From Ruminococcus sp. (GTDB taxonomy: Bacteria > Bacillota > Clostridia > Oscillospirales > Ruminococcaceae), in NCBI GenBank assembly GCA_015066815.1, contig SVNR01000002.1:1-64000 (forward strand): DNA of 64,000 nt, written 5' to 3'. Of the stretch, positions 1 to 9,401 are shown one piece after another. The notes beneath the pieces were generated by a model. It saw nothing but the letters and a program-made list of their open reading frames with translations, was not told the origin of the DNA and made no database searches. The first letter of the stretch is position 1, and each line of letters begins with the position of its first letter. A program made the position numbers and the translations under genes.

Positions 1-738
1 ATAAATTCATAAACAGTTCTATTTTCTGAAGTACCATCGTAAACGTATTTATGTTTATTAAACTGTGAAGAATTTGGGATTCCAGCTTGTTGTTTTGCCT
101 GCCTAAAAGATTCTCTGCGAGATGCACAGGAAGATACATCTTTATTATTTTGTATTTTTTTGTTACCTGAACTTTCCTTTGAAGTACCACCACCTGAAGT
201 CTACCCTGAAAACTTACCACTATAAACAACATTCTGCCCAACCGCAGCACCTGCCACTACTCCCGATGCGCTTGCAACAGCCGTTGTTGAAACACTTGCT
301 GATATCGGAACAGATACAGCACCAGAACTAATCACCATTCCATTTGCACCGGCAAGTGCCGGTGTTCCGAAATTATCAATTGCATTTCGTATCTTACCAA
401 CTGCACTAACTTTAGGTACAGAAATCTTACCTGTCGGTATTTTACCGCCTATCTTTCCACCTATGGCAATACTTGCAGCAACCTCAGCTGTATTTACAGC
501 TCCGACACCTAACTTATATGATGCTGTATCCCAATCATTAGTTGAAACCGCATTTTTCAAATATTTACCATACTGATAAACGCCATATATCGGATTGTTC
601 TTCAGTGGATCTGATAAGAAGTAGTTTACTGAACTTCCTACGGTCTGAACAGGATTGTCATAAAATTGTGTGAATCCGTTTATCTGATCACCTATAATAA
701 ACGCATAAATAAATTCGATTTTGATTTGTTACATGATT
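1..738 (-). pseudogene. Remnant of a polymorphic (RHS/WXG-type) toxin C-terminus, interrupted by an in-frame TAG and lacking an N-terminus; runs off the left edge
   Basis: Minus-strand translation reads QIKIEFIYAFIIGDQINGFTQFYDNPVQTVGSSVNYFLSDPLKNNPIYGVYQYGKYLKNAVSTNDWDTASYKLGVGAVNTAEVAASIAIGGK...VVYSGKFSG, then TAG (201-203). The same frame stays open to base 1: TSGGGTSKESSGNKKIQNNKDVSSCASRRESFRQAKQQAGIPNSSQFNKHKYVYDGTSENRTVYEF. The RRESFRQAKQQAGIPNSSQ segment resembles polymorphic nuclease-toxin C-termini. A stop lies upstream at about 736 with no start codon before residue 560. Confidence 0.6.
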
Positions 739-1035
739 ATTTTATCCACGTAAATCTACAATTTGATTTTTTGAAAATCTAAATTTTTATTGCGTTCACT
801 ATAAGATTTTCATGTCTTCTCCTTTGTGATGTTTTTAATGGTTGTTTGTTATTCTATTATAATACTTTTGAAGACTACATACAATATCTTTCTATTGGAT
901 TTTCAAGATGAACATTCTGTTTTTTTACTGCGTAGTTTGAGTTAATATAGGTTTTACTTCTGTTTCTGTCATATTCCTGTCCACACCTGCGTATTCATAT
1001 AGTGTTATAAAATCTTCACAACGGGGTGAAATATC

Positions 1036-1803
1036 TTGAGAATAAACAAACGCATCAAAAACATCAGATCACTTTTCCGAATGCTGTCATCTCATAAAAA
1101 AACCGCCTGTATAGTTTCTGTACTTGCTGCCGGAGGACTTTGCATTGCCTATGGCTTCGGAAGGGTTGAAAAATCCGTAATGACCTATGTTCCTGAGACT
1201 AATCCGCCCAAACCTATAATTGTACTGGATGCCGGACATGGCGGCATCGACGGCGGATGTTCTTCAGAAAACGGAACGCCTGAAAAAGGTATAAACCTCA
1301 ACATAGTTCTTACTCTGAGAGATATGCTTGAGGCAGCAGGATTTGAAACTGACGTTACACGTGATACCGACCGCTCTATCCATGACGACGGAATAGAAGG
1401 AATAGCAAACCAGAAAAGCTCGGATATGGATAACAGACTTGAAAAGTTCAACGAACATCAGAACGCTATCTGCATATCAATTCATCAGAACCAGTTTACT
1501 GATGAAAAATACAAAGGCGCACAGATGTTTTACTCTACACAGGGCTCTAAAAAAAGCCGTGATATAGCCCAGAAGCTGCAGAACAAGTTTGTTGAGTTTC
1601 TTCAGCCTGACAACAAACGTGAAATAAAGGAATGCGGCAAGGAGCTGTTTCTTTGTTATTTTTCAGAAAATCCTACAGTAATGGTAGAGTGCGGTTTTCT
1701 TTCCAACAAGGAGGAAGCTGCCATGCTTGAAAGTGAAGAATACCAGAGAATGATAGCATTTACTGTTTTTTCTGCCATAGTTGAAAGCTTGAATGAAAAA
1801 TAA
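1036..1803 (+). CDS. cwlD: N-acetylmuramoyl-L-alanine amidase (Amidase_3, CwlD-like)
   Basis: N-terminal TM; IIVLDAGHGGIDGG, SIHQNQF and VMVECGFLSN motifs. Confidence 0.85.
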   Translation: MRINKRIKNIRSLFRMLSSHKKTACIVSVLAAGGLCIAYGFGRVEKSVMTYVPETNPPKPIIVLDAGHGGIDGGCSSENGTPEKGINLNIVLTLRDMLEAAGFETDVTRDTDRSIHDDGIEGIANQKSSDMDNRLEKFNEHQNAICISIHQNQFTDEKYKGAQMFYSTQGSKKSRDIAQKLQNKFVEFLQPDNKREIKECGKELFLCYFSENPTVMVECGFLSNKEEAAMLESEEYQRMIAFTVFSAIVESLNEK

Positions 1804-1851
1804 ATCACAGCATATCCGGAAAACCTCTCTTCAGAATTAATGAACATAAAC

Positions 1852-1903
1852 TTTCAGAGTAAACGCAGCAAGTGTATTTTGTAAATCTGCGTTTACTCTG
1901 AAA
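1852..1903. terminator. Inverted repeat, likely terminator
   Basis: TTTCAGAGTAAACGCAG ... CTGCGTTTACTCTGAAA, 17-nt perfect arms, followed by AATTTTC. Confidence 0.6.
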
Positions 1904-2015
1904 ATTTTCATATCAGTTTGTCAGCAGAAAAACCATACATTTTCTATTGATTAAAGTGCATAACTTATGGTATAATTTTATTATTGTTATTATTTTTAGA
2001 AAGAGGTAAAAAATA

Positions 2016-3353
2016 ATGGAAAAAAAAAGTGGCTTTTCAAGCCGCCTTGGATTTATCCTGGCAGCTGCAGGCTCCGCTGTCGGGTTAGGAAACATATGGA
2101 GGTTTCCGTATCTTGCCGCTAAATACGGCGGCGGTATTTTTCTGCTGGTATATCTTATACTCGCAGTAACCTTCGGGTTTTCGCTTATGCTGACAGAGAT
2201 ATCGATAGGTCGAAAAACCGGAAAAAGCGTAATCGGAGCTTACAAGGTAATAAACGAAAAATTTTCTTTCTTAGGTTACTTAGCTGCCCTCGTACCTGCG
2301 ATAATTTTCCCGTATTATTGTGTTATAGGCGGCTGGGTCGTAAAGTTCATGAAGGTCTATATAACAAACGAAGGACATGCGGCAACTGCTCCGGATTACT
2401 TCAGTAATTTTATAGGAAGTACCGCAGAACCTATAGTATGCCTTGTAATATTTTTACTCCTTACTTCTGTCATAGTTCTTTTAGGAGTTCAGAAGGGTAT
2501 CGAAACCGTAAGCAAATATATGATGCCTGTTCTTGTATGTATGTCTATCGGTACTGCAGCATACAGCCTTATCCTTGACGGTGCTATGGAAGGCGTTATA
2601 TACTACCTTAAACCTAACTTTTCACAGTTCTCTATAAAAACAGTCGTAGCAGCTATGGGACAGCTGTTCTACTCAATGTCTATTGCCATGGGTATCCTGA
2701 TAACATACGGCTCGTACATGCAGAAGAACGATGATATCGAAAAGGCTGTAAGAAGTATTGAGATCTTTGACACCGGAATAGCCTTCCTTTCAGGTCTTAT
2801 GATAATTCCTGCCGTATTTGCTTTTTCAAACGGAAATCCGGAAAATCTCCAGGCCGGTCCGACACTCATGTTCATAACTCTCCCTAATGTTTTTGACGCA
2901 ATGAAGGGCGGACAGATATACGGTCTTATATTTTTTATACTTGTCTTTTTAGCTGCACTAACTTCGGCTATCTCGCTTATGGAAACTATCGTTTTCATGA
3001 TAATCGACAGGTTCAAAGTAAAAAGAACCATCGCATGCCTTATAGTCATAGGATTCTCGTTCATAGTTGCGATCCCGTCATCACTCGGCTTCGGAGTTCT
3101 GTCTCATGTAAAGATATTCGGTTATCAGATACTTGATTTCTTTGACTTCCTCAGCAACAACATAATGATGCCGGTTGTAGCACTCCTTACCGCTGTTCTT
3201 ATAGGCTTTATAGTAAAGCCTTCATATGTCTCCGATGAGGTAGAGCTCTCCGGAAAATTCAAATCCAAAAAGCTCTACAACATAATGATAAAGTTTATAG
3301 TACCGGTTTGCATGGTAGTTATTCTTGTTTCATCACTCGTAGGATATGTATAA
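2016..3353 (+). CDS. Neurotransmitter:sodium symporter (NSS/SNF) family transporter
   Basis: GFILAAAGSAVGLGNIWRFPYLAAKYGGGIFLLVYL NSS signature, about 12 TM. Confidence 0.95.
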   Translation: MEKKSGFSSRLGFILAAAGSAVGLGNIWRFPYLAAKYGGGIFLLVYLILAVTFGFSLMLTEISIGRKTGKSVIGAYKVINEKFSFLGYLAALVPAIIFPYYCVIGGWVVKFMKVYITNEGHAATAPDYFSNFIGSTAEPIVCLVIFLLLTSVIVLLGVQKGIETVSKYMMPVLVCMSIGTAAYSLILDGAMEGVIYYLKPNFSQFSIKTVVAAMGQLFYSMSIAMGILITYGSYMQKNDDIEKAVRSIEIFDTGIAFLSGLMIIPAVFAFSNGNPENLQAGPTLMFITLPNVFDAMKGGQIYGLIFFILVFLAALTSAISLMETIVFMIIDRFKVKRTIACLIVIGFSFIVAIPSSLGFGVLSHVKIFGYQILDFFDFLSNNIMMPVVALLTAVLIGFIVKPSYVSDEVELSGKFKSKKLYNIMIKFIVPVCMVVILVSSLVGYV

Positions 3354-3364
3354 TTCTAAAAAAA

Positions 3365-3396
3365 ATCACGATACCATAACAGTATCGTGATTTTTT
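3365..3396. terminator. Bidirectional rho-independent terminator
   Basis: ATCACGATAC-CATAACA-GTATCGTGAT followed by TTTTTT. Confidence 0.85.
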
Positions 3397-3409
3397 GTGT
3401 TTTATGATA

Positions 3410-6169
3410 TTATTTCAGCGGCTCTGAGAACCTGTACTTTATGCTTTCGGTTTTAAGTCCGCTCTGTGCAAAGAAAAAGCGTATAGTATTGAAACGGGAA
3501 TACATATATACTTTTTTAGTCTGAGAAACCGGTTTTCCGTTTGTACCGCTAAAGGTAAACGACGAACATACAGTTCCGTTATTGAAGTATGTTACCGGTA
3601 TCTGTGAAACCTCACTCTGATCCGACGAAGCTGTAAGCTCGATCTCGTAGCATCCGGGATTCTTTATAGTAAGCTCATAGCAATATACAGAGTTTTTATC
3701 TGTACATATTCCGTCAAGCCGGATCTCAAGCTCTGTATCAAGCTCATAGAAGACAACCGGTTCATCATTTCCCTTATCCTCTTCAGGACGGTTTATTATA
3801 TCATATGGCTCATACCTGTCTGTAAAATACTTCATGGCGTTTGAACCCATAAGAAATCTGCATATATTTGCCGCGCTTCTCTGAAGCTCTGAACGTTTCA
3901 GTTTTCCTTCACTGAGTGAACTGAGAGTATTGTCATCGTTTTCCTCACTGTCCGAACATACCATATATACATCGTTCTGAGCCATTACCATAGCAGCAAA
4001 GTTTGACTTGCTCTGTGCAGTTCCTCTTTCGTTTATGTCTGCCCACCAGTCAGTCATTACAAAACCGTCAAAGCCCCATTCTTTTCTGAGTATGGAAGTC
4101 GTAAGATCATAGCTTCCTGCCGTCCACAATCCGTTTACCGAACCGTATGTTGTCATTACGGAGCGTGCACCTGCTTCCTTCACAGCCATCTCAAAGCCTT
4201 TCAGATAAATTTCCCTGAGTGCTCTTTCCGATACTACTGAATCAGTTACAAGTCTTCCGCTTTCCTGATTGTTTGCGCAAAAATGCTTTATCGTTCCCTC
4301 TGAACCGCTTTTGTGTATTCCGGTAAGCTCAGCAGCTGCCATAACTCCGGTAAGATACGGATCCTCTGAAAAATATTCAAAGTTGCGTCCGTTAAGCGGA
4401 TGACGATGAATATTCATACCGGGGCCAAGCAGACAGTCAACCCCTGTCTGAGCAAGCTCCATACCTGTCATTTCAAAAAGCTCCGTAACAAGCTTTTTGT
4501 TAAAAGTAGACGCTATCATAGTTCCTATAGGCAGACTGAAGGCTTTTATGCCGCAGTCAAGTCTGATTCCTGAGGGACCATCTGCACAGCAGCCGCATGG
4601 AATTCCGAAGTTTTTAAGGTTTTCAGAAACTCCTCCGAAAGCAGAAGCAGTTCCCGCTGTAACTCTCGGACTTCCCATGCCCTCTCCTCTGACTATGCAC
4701 GAAAGATCATAATCAGAAAGCTGTGCTATAAACTCGTCCATTGTATTTTTTCCGTCAAGAACATCAACAAGCTTTACTCCTCTGTCACCTGTATATGCTA
4801 TCTCTTCGGGAATATCCGAAAGTCTTTTTTCTCTCTCATCCGTTTCAAGCATAGGTACATCTTCATAGGCAACTATGAAGCTTCCGTCTGCAGTAGCTTC
4901 AGGCCGTATACGTCTGAACGGCATAACCGGTGCAAGACACTGACTGAGAACCTTTACAACCTTAAGTCTGTCAAGCTCTATGGCATCAGCACAGACTGCA
5001 TTTCTTACATCAGTTCCGACATAGAACCTGTACACACCTTCTTCAAGAACAAAAGAAAATCTATGTCCTGTAACACCGGTATCATCATACGATGCAAGCT
5101 TTTCAAGCTCAACCTCTATATCAAGAAGCTGCTCCTCACCGGGGCTTAGTTCATCTGTCTTTTCAAAACCGCAAAGCACTCTTGCAGGCTTTCCGAGTTT
5201 TCCCTGCGGAGCCTCACAGTAAACCTGAACGACCTCTTTTCCGCTGAAGCTTCCTGTGTTTTTTACGGATACCTTCAGAAAAATTCCCTTGTCTGATTTT
5301 TCTGAAGTCACTGTGCTTACATCAAAGGTAGTGTATGAAAGACCAAATCCAAAAGGATAATGAACCTTTTCCTTTGCAAAAGTTTCAAAATATCTGTAGC
5401 CTACATATATATCCTCTTCGTAAAAATTTCTCATAGGATCACCGAAGTTTTTGTCCGACAGATGATCAGATATACTATATGCTATAGTATCCGGAAGCTT
5501 ACCGGAGGGGCTCACCTTTCCGGTAAGTACAGCTGCAGTTCCGGTTCCTCCGGTCATTCCGCCCTGCCATACATACATGAGCGCATCCGGATCACAGCTC
5601 TCAATAAAAAGCGTGTCTATGATACTGCCTGTATTAAGCAAAACTATCATCTTTTTAAAGTGTGCTCTTACCCGGGTTATCATATCCTTTTCCGTATCAC
5701 TCAGAAAATATGCACCTGCATCAGCATGATTATCCTGTTCCTCGCCTGCGGTTCTTCCGATGATAACTATTGCGGTGTCACAGCTTCCGGAGATTTTTTT
5801 TACAAGCTCGTCTTCAAGCGGCATCTCTGTCTGTGACCACGGCTCGGTTCCCCACCCCATGCCGGGGTCAAATGGATTCTTTTCATCCCATTTTTTGTAT
5901 ATTGAAAAAAGCTCCTCGTTTATCCTGATACCGCTTTCACGAAGACCGTCAACTATACTTGTTACTTTTGATACGTTTACCATTCCGCCTGAACCGGTTC
6001 CGCTTTTATAATAATGAAGCTGTATGCGTCCGAAAACAGCGACCTCATCAGCAGTATTCAGAGGAAGTGCGCTGTTCTTGTTCTTAAGCAGTATCACACC
6101 CTCAGAAACTATACTTACTGCCTTTTCCATATATCTGTTCCAGTCAAGAATTTTTGACATTTTAACCAT
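3410..6169 (-). CDS. Glycoside hydrolase family 3 beta-glucosidase with permuted domain order
   Basis: GH3 C-domain and FnIII-like domain come first (VSEGVILLKNKNSALPL, GFGLSYTTF); the TIM-barrel domain follows (ADGPSGIR, GPGMNIHRHPLNGRNFEYFSEDP, FVMTDWWAD); extra C-terminal beta-rich region. Confidence 0.93.
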   Translation of the reverse strand: MVKMSKILDWNRYMEKAVSIVSEGVILLKNKNSALPLNTADEVAVFGRIQLHYYKSGTGSGGMVNVSKVTSIVDGLRESGIRINEELFSIYKKWDEKNPFDPGMGWGTEPWSQTEMPLEDELVKKISGSCDTAIVIIGRTAGEEQDNHADAGAYFLSDTEKDMITRVRAHFKKMIVLLNTGSIIDTLFIESCDPDALMYVWQGGMTGGTGTAAVLTGKVSPSGKLPDTIAYSISDHLSDKNFGDPMRNFYEEDIYVGYRYFETFAKEKVHYPFGFGLSYTTFDVSTVTSEKSDKGIFLKVSVKNTGSFSGKEVVQVYCEAPQGKLGKPARVLCGFEKTDELSPGEEQLLDIEVELEKLASYDDTGVTGHRFSFVLEEGVYRFYVGTDVRNAVCADAIELDRLKVVKVLSQCLAPVMPFRRIRPEATADGSFIVAYEDVPMLETDEREKRLSDIPEEIAYTGDRGVKLVDVLDGKNTMDEFIAQLSDYDLSCIVRGEGMGSPRVTAGTASAFGGVSENLKNFGIPCGCCADGPSGIRLDCGIKAFSLPIGTMIASTFNKKLVTELFEMTGMELAQTGVDCLLGPGMNIHRHPLNGRNFEYFSEDPYLTGVMAAAELTGIHKSGSEGTIKHFCANNQESGRLVTDSVVSERALREIYLKGFEMAVKEAGARSVMTTYGSVNGLWTAGSYDLTTSILRKEWGFDGFVMTDWWADINERGTAQSKSNFAAMVMAQNDVYMVCSDSEENDDNTLSSLSEGKLKRSELQRSAANICRFLMGSNAMKYFTDRYEPYDIINRPEEDKGNDEPVVFYELDTELEIRLDGICTDKNSVYCYELTIKNPGCYEIELTASSDQSEVSQIPVTYFNNGTVCSSFTFSGTNGKPVSQTKKVYMYSRFNTIRFFFAQSGLKTESIKYRFSEPLK

Positions 6170-6243
6170 CCCCTATTTTTTATATCGTTATATTGATTAT
6201 AGCAAATCCCGACATTTTTTTCAACATTTTTGTATAAAAACTA

Positions 6244-7689
6244 TCAGAATTTTCTTCTCCATACAGTAGGTGAAAGCAGGATTATCATAGGAAGACACTC
6301 AAGACGTCCAAGAAGCATATCTATGATAAGGATTATTTTTGTACGGTCAGAAAAAAACGAAAAGTTTTCCACAGGGCCTACCTTGTTAAGTCCGGGACCT
6401 ATGTTGTTTATACAGGTAACAACCGCTGAAAACGAAGTAGCAAAATCGTTGTTGTCAAGAGAAACAAGCAGAAGAGAAATAATCATAAGTCCGAAGTAAA
6501 GAATAAAGTAAGTCTGTACTCCATGAACAGTTGCTGTGTCCATGGATTTGTCCTCTCCCTTAAGTACATAAACACACTTAGGGTTAAGCGTCTGTCTGAC
6601 TGATTTTTTTACGCTTCTGAACATTATGATAATACGCTGCACCTTAAGACCTCCGCCGGTTGACCCTGCACATGCACCGATAAACATCAGTATGACAAGC
6701 ACAGTCTGCGAAAACTCAGGCCATTTTGTATAATCAGCAGTTGCAAATCCTGCTGATGTCATTATCGAGGTTACCTGAAAAAATGAATATCTGAAGTTTT
6801 CAAAAACGTTTTTATAAAACTCTGTTGTATTGAGCATTATCAGCCCGGTAGCTGCTAAAATTATCATAAGGTAAACCTTAAGCTCAGTATTTTTAAAAGC
6901 GTTTTTTATATGTCCTGTTATGATAAGATAATATATACTGAAGTTTATACCGAAAAGCATTACTCCCAAGGATAGCACAATATCTATAGCAGCTGAATCA
7001 TAAAATGCAATACTGTTGTTTTTTATTCCGAATCCGCCTGTTCCTGCTGCTCCCATAGCGTGACATATACTATCAAAAACAGGCATACCGCATATAATAA
7101 GAGCAACTGTTACCACAACAGTAAGTACCCCGTATATTATATAAAGGTAACGGGCAGTATCCTTACCCTTCGGAACTATTTTTCCCACCTGAGGACCGGC
7201 ACACTCAGCTCTCATAAGATGCATGACAGAATTGTTTGCAGGAAGTATTGCAACTGCAAACACAAGAACTCCCATACCACCTACCCAGTGTGTAAAGCTC
7301 CTCCAGAAAATCATTCCCTTCGGAAGCACCTCTATATCGGTGAGTATGGTCGAACCGGTAGTAGTAAAGCCCGAAACACTTTCAAAAACAGCGTCTACAA
7401 AGGAAGGAATTACGCCCGATATATAAAACGGAAGCGCACCTATAACCGGATATATTATCCAGAGCAAGGCAACTATCATCAGTCCTTCTTTTGCATACAT
7501 ACGGGTATTTTTAGGTTTTATCAGTGCAAGCGGAGCAGCAAGTATAACTGTAGCAGCAGTTACGATCAGAAAAACCCTTACCGTACTCCATTCACCATAA
7601 CACATACTTACAACTACAGGTATCAGCAGAAGAAGCGAACCGGCAACAAGTATGCGCGAAATATAATGAGCAACTAAAAATCTGTTCAT
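6244..7689 (-). CDS. trkH: TrkH-family potassium uptake protein
   Basis: Polytopic; SGFTTTGSTI, HWVGGMGVLVF, GACAGSTGGGLKVQR motifs; adjacent trkA. Confidence 0.95.
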   Translation of the reverse strand: MNRFLVAHYISRILVAGSLLLLIPVVVSMCYGEWSTVRVFLIVTAATVILAAPLALIKPKNTRMYAKEGLMIVALLWIIYPVIGALPFYISGVIPSFVDAVFESVSGFTTTGSTILTDIEVLPKGMIFWRSFTHWVGGMGVLVFAVAILPANNSVMHLMRAECAGPQVGKIVPKGKDTARYLYIIYGVLTVVVTVALIICGMPVFDSICHAMGAAGTGGFGIKNNSIAFYDSAAIDIVLSLGVMLFGINFSIYYLIITGHIKNAFKNTELKVYLMIILAATGLIMLNTTEFYKNVFENFRYSFFQVTSIMTSAGFATADYTKWPEFSQTVLVILMFIGACAGSTGGGLKVQRIIIMFRSVKKSVRQTLNPKCVYVLKGEDKSMDTATVHGVQTYFILYFGLMIISLLLVSLDNNDFATSFSAVVTCINNIGPGLNKVGPVENFSFFSDRTKIILIIDMLLGRLECLPMIILLSPTVWRRKF

Positions 7690-7702
7690 AAACCAACACC
7701 CC

Positions 7703-9067
7703 TCAGCTTTTCAGAATATCGGTTATATCTGAAAAATGATAATCCTTCGAGATTATGATAACCGAATCATCTACATGAATCTCGTCATTTCCGTTAGGGA
7801 TCATGACCATACGCTTTCTGATGATACCGCATATAAGTATGTTTTTCTTTAAAGCAAGATTCTTGAGCGGAATATCCACAAGTCCCTCTATATGACGTTT
7901 TATTCTGAACTCTATAGCCTCCACCTTGTTTTCTACAAGATGATACAGAGCTTCTATATTGCTTTCTGCGGCGTTGTTCATCGAACGAACATAACTTAAA
8001 ACGTTTGATTCTGTAAGCATTTTCGGAGAGATAAGACAGTCAAGTCCTGTCTGCATAGCTATCTCACGATAGTTCTCTCTGTTTATTTTTGTTATGATCT
8101 TAGCCTGGGAGTTGTTTTTTGCAAACAGCGACATGACTATATTTTCTTCGTCAATACCCGTCATGGATATAAAAGCGTCAACCTGTTCAAGACCTTCTTC
8201 AAGAAGAACATCCTGATCCGTGCCGTCTCCATGTATAATAGTAGCCTTCGGAAACATCTCGGCAAGCTCCAGACACTTGTTATAATCTATCTCTATTACT
8301 TTTACACGCATATGTGCGGCAAGCAGCTGCTTTATAAGATAACTGCATACCTTTCCTCCGCCTCCGACTATCATAACTGTTTTTATCTTTGTCCTCATGG
8401 AACCTATAGCCTTGAAAAATCCCTCAAGGTTACGGTGAGAGGCAGCAATGTTTATTTTGTCACCCTTCTGAAGAACAAAATCTCCTCCCGGGATAAATAT
8501 TTCCGAGTCTCGCTCAACAGCGCATATAAGAAACTTTATCTTGTGTTTTTTGTATATTTCTGCCAGAGTCATTCCGTAGATATCTGCGTCCTCACTGAGC
8601 CTGTGTTCCACAAGCTCCATACGACCCTTTGAAAAAACCTCGAGCTTTACAGCTGCCGGAAACACCAGTGTACGCATTATCTCGTCCGACGTTATAAGCT
8701 CAGGGTTTATGACCATAGAAAGTCCGAGTTCATCCTTGATAAGATCCATCTGACTATAGTACATAGGGTTGCGCACACGGGATAATGTACGCTGAGCACC
8801 GAGTTTTTTTGCAATAAGACAGCACAGAAGATTAAGCTCATCGTGAGGCGTTGTCGCTATGAAAAGTCCTGCCTTTTCTACATCTGCTTCACGCTGCACC
8901 TCAATATCTGCACCGTTTCCTTCTATACACATTATATCCTGCATGTTCTGTATCTTGTCAAGAGCTTCTTTTTTTATATCTATAACAGTAACATCATGGC
9001 TTTCCCTTGAAAGCGTATTTGATATATTGCTTCCTATCTTTCCGCTTCCGATAATAACTACTTTCAT
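7703..9067 (-). CDS. trkA: Trk system potassium transporter TrkA
   Basis: Two RCK-N/RCK-C repeats (VVIIGSGKIGSNIS; VMIVGGGGKVCSYL). Confidence 0.95.
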   Translation of the reverse strand: MKVVIIGSGKIGSNISNTLSRESHDVTVIDIKKEALDKIQNMQDIMCIEGNGADIEVQREADVEKAGLFIATTPHDELNLLCCLIAKKLGAQRTLSRVRNPMYYSQMDLIKDELGLSMVINPELITSDEIMRTLVFPAAVKLEVFSKGRMELVEHRLSEDADIYGMTLAEIYKKHKIKFLICAVERDSEIFIPGGDFVLQKGDKINIAASHRNLEGFFKAIGSMRTKIKTVMIVGGGGKVCSYLIKQLLAAHMRVKVIEIDYNKCLELAEMFPKATIIHGDGTDQDVLLEEGLEQVDAFISMTGIDEENIVMSLFAKNNSQAKIITKINRENYREIAMQTGLDCLISPKMLTESNVLSYVRSMNNAAESNIEALYHLVENKVEAIEFRIKRHIEGLVDIPLKNLALKKNILICGIIRKRMVMIPNGNDEIHVDDSVIIISKDYHFSDITDILKS

Positions 9068-9099
9068 ATTTTTTGTTCCGTCCTATAAGAATTTTTTTC

Positions 9100-9135
9100 A
9101 TAGTAAATGACGAAAATATTTTTTACGTCTACTAT
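9100..9135. repeat. Palindromic dispersed-repeat copy (core only)
   Basis: ATAGTAAATGACGAAAATATTTTTTACGTCTACTAT, imperfect inverted repeat like others in the window. Confidence 0.45.
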
Positions 9136-9401
9136 AGATTATATCCCTTTTTCCATATCTTTGTCAATATGTAAATATCGTTTACTGATGGTATGCAGTG
9201 TCATATCCGTTGGTGATAACTACGGGGATTTTTTTACCTTTTAATAATAAATATTTTACCTTTACTTTACTGATACTGATATGGTATAATTATAGTATAT
9301 AACTGCCTGAATCAATTCTTTGTAAAATAAGCCTGCATAAGAATTTTTCAGGCTTTTAAAACGGTTCTTTATTTTATAACTTATTTACTGGGAGGACAAA
9401 A

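Noticed and set aside
7060-7677. 205-aa plus-strand ORF
   Set aside because: Antisense to the clear trkH CDS; low-complexity basic composition, no RBS or family signal
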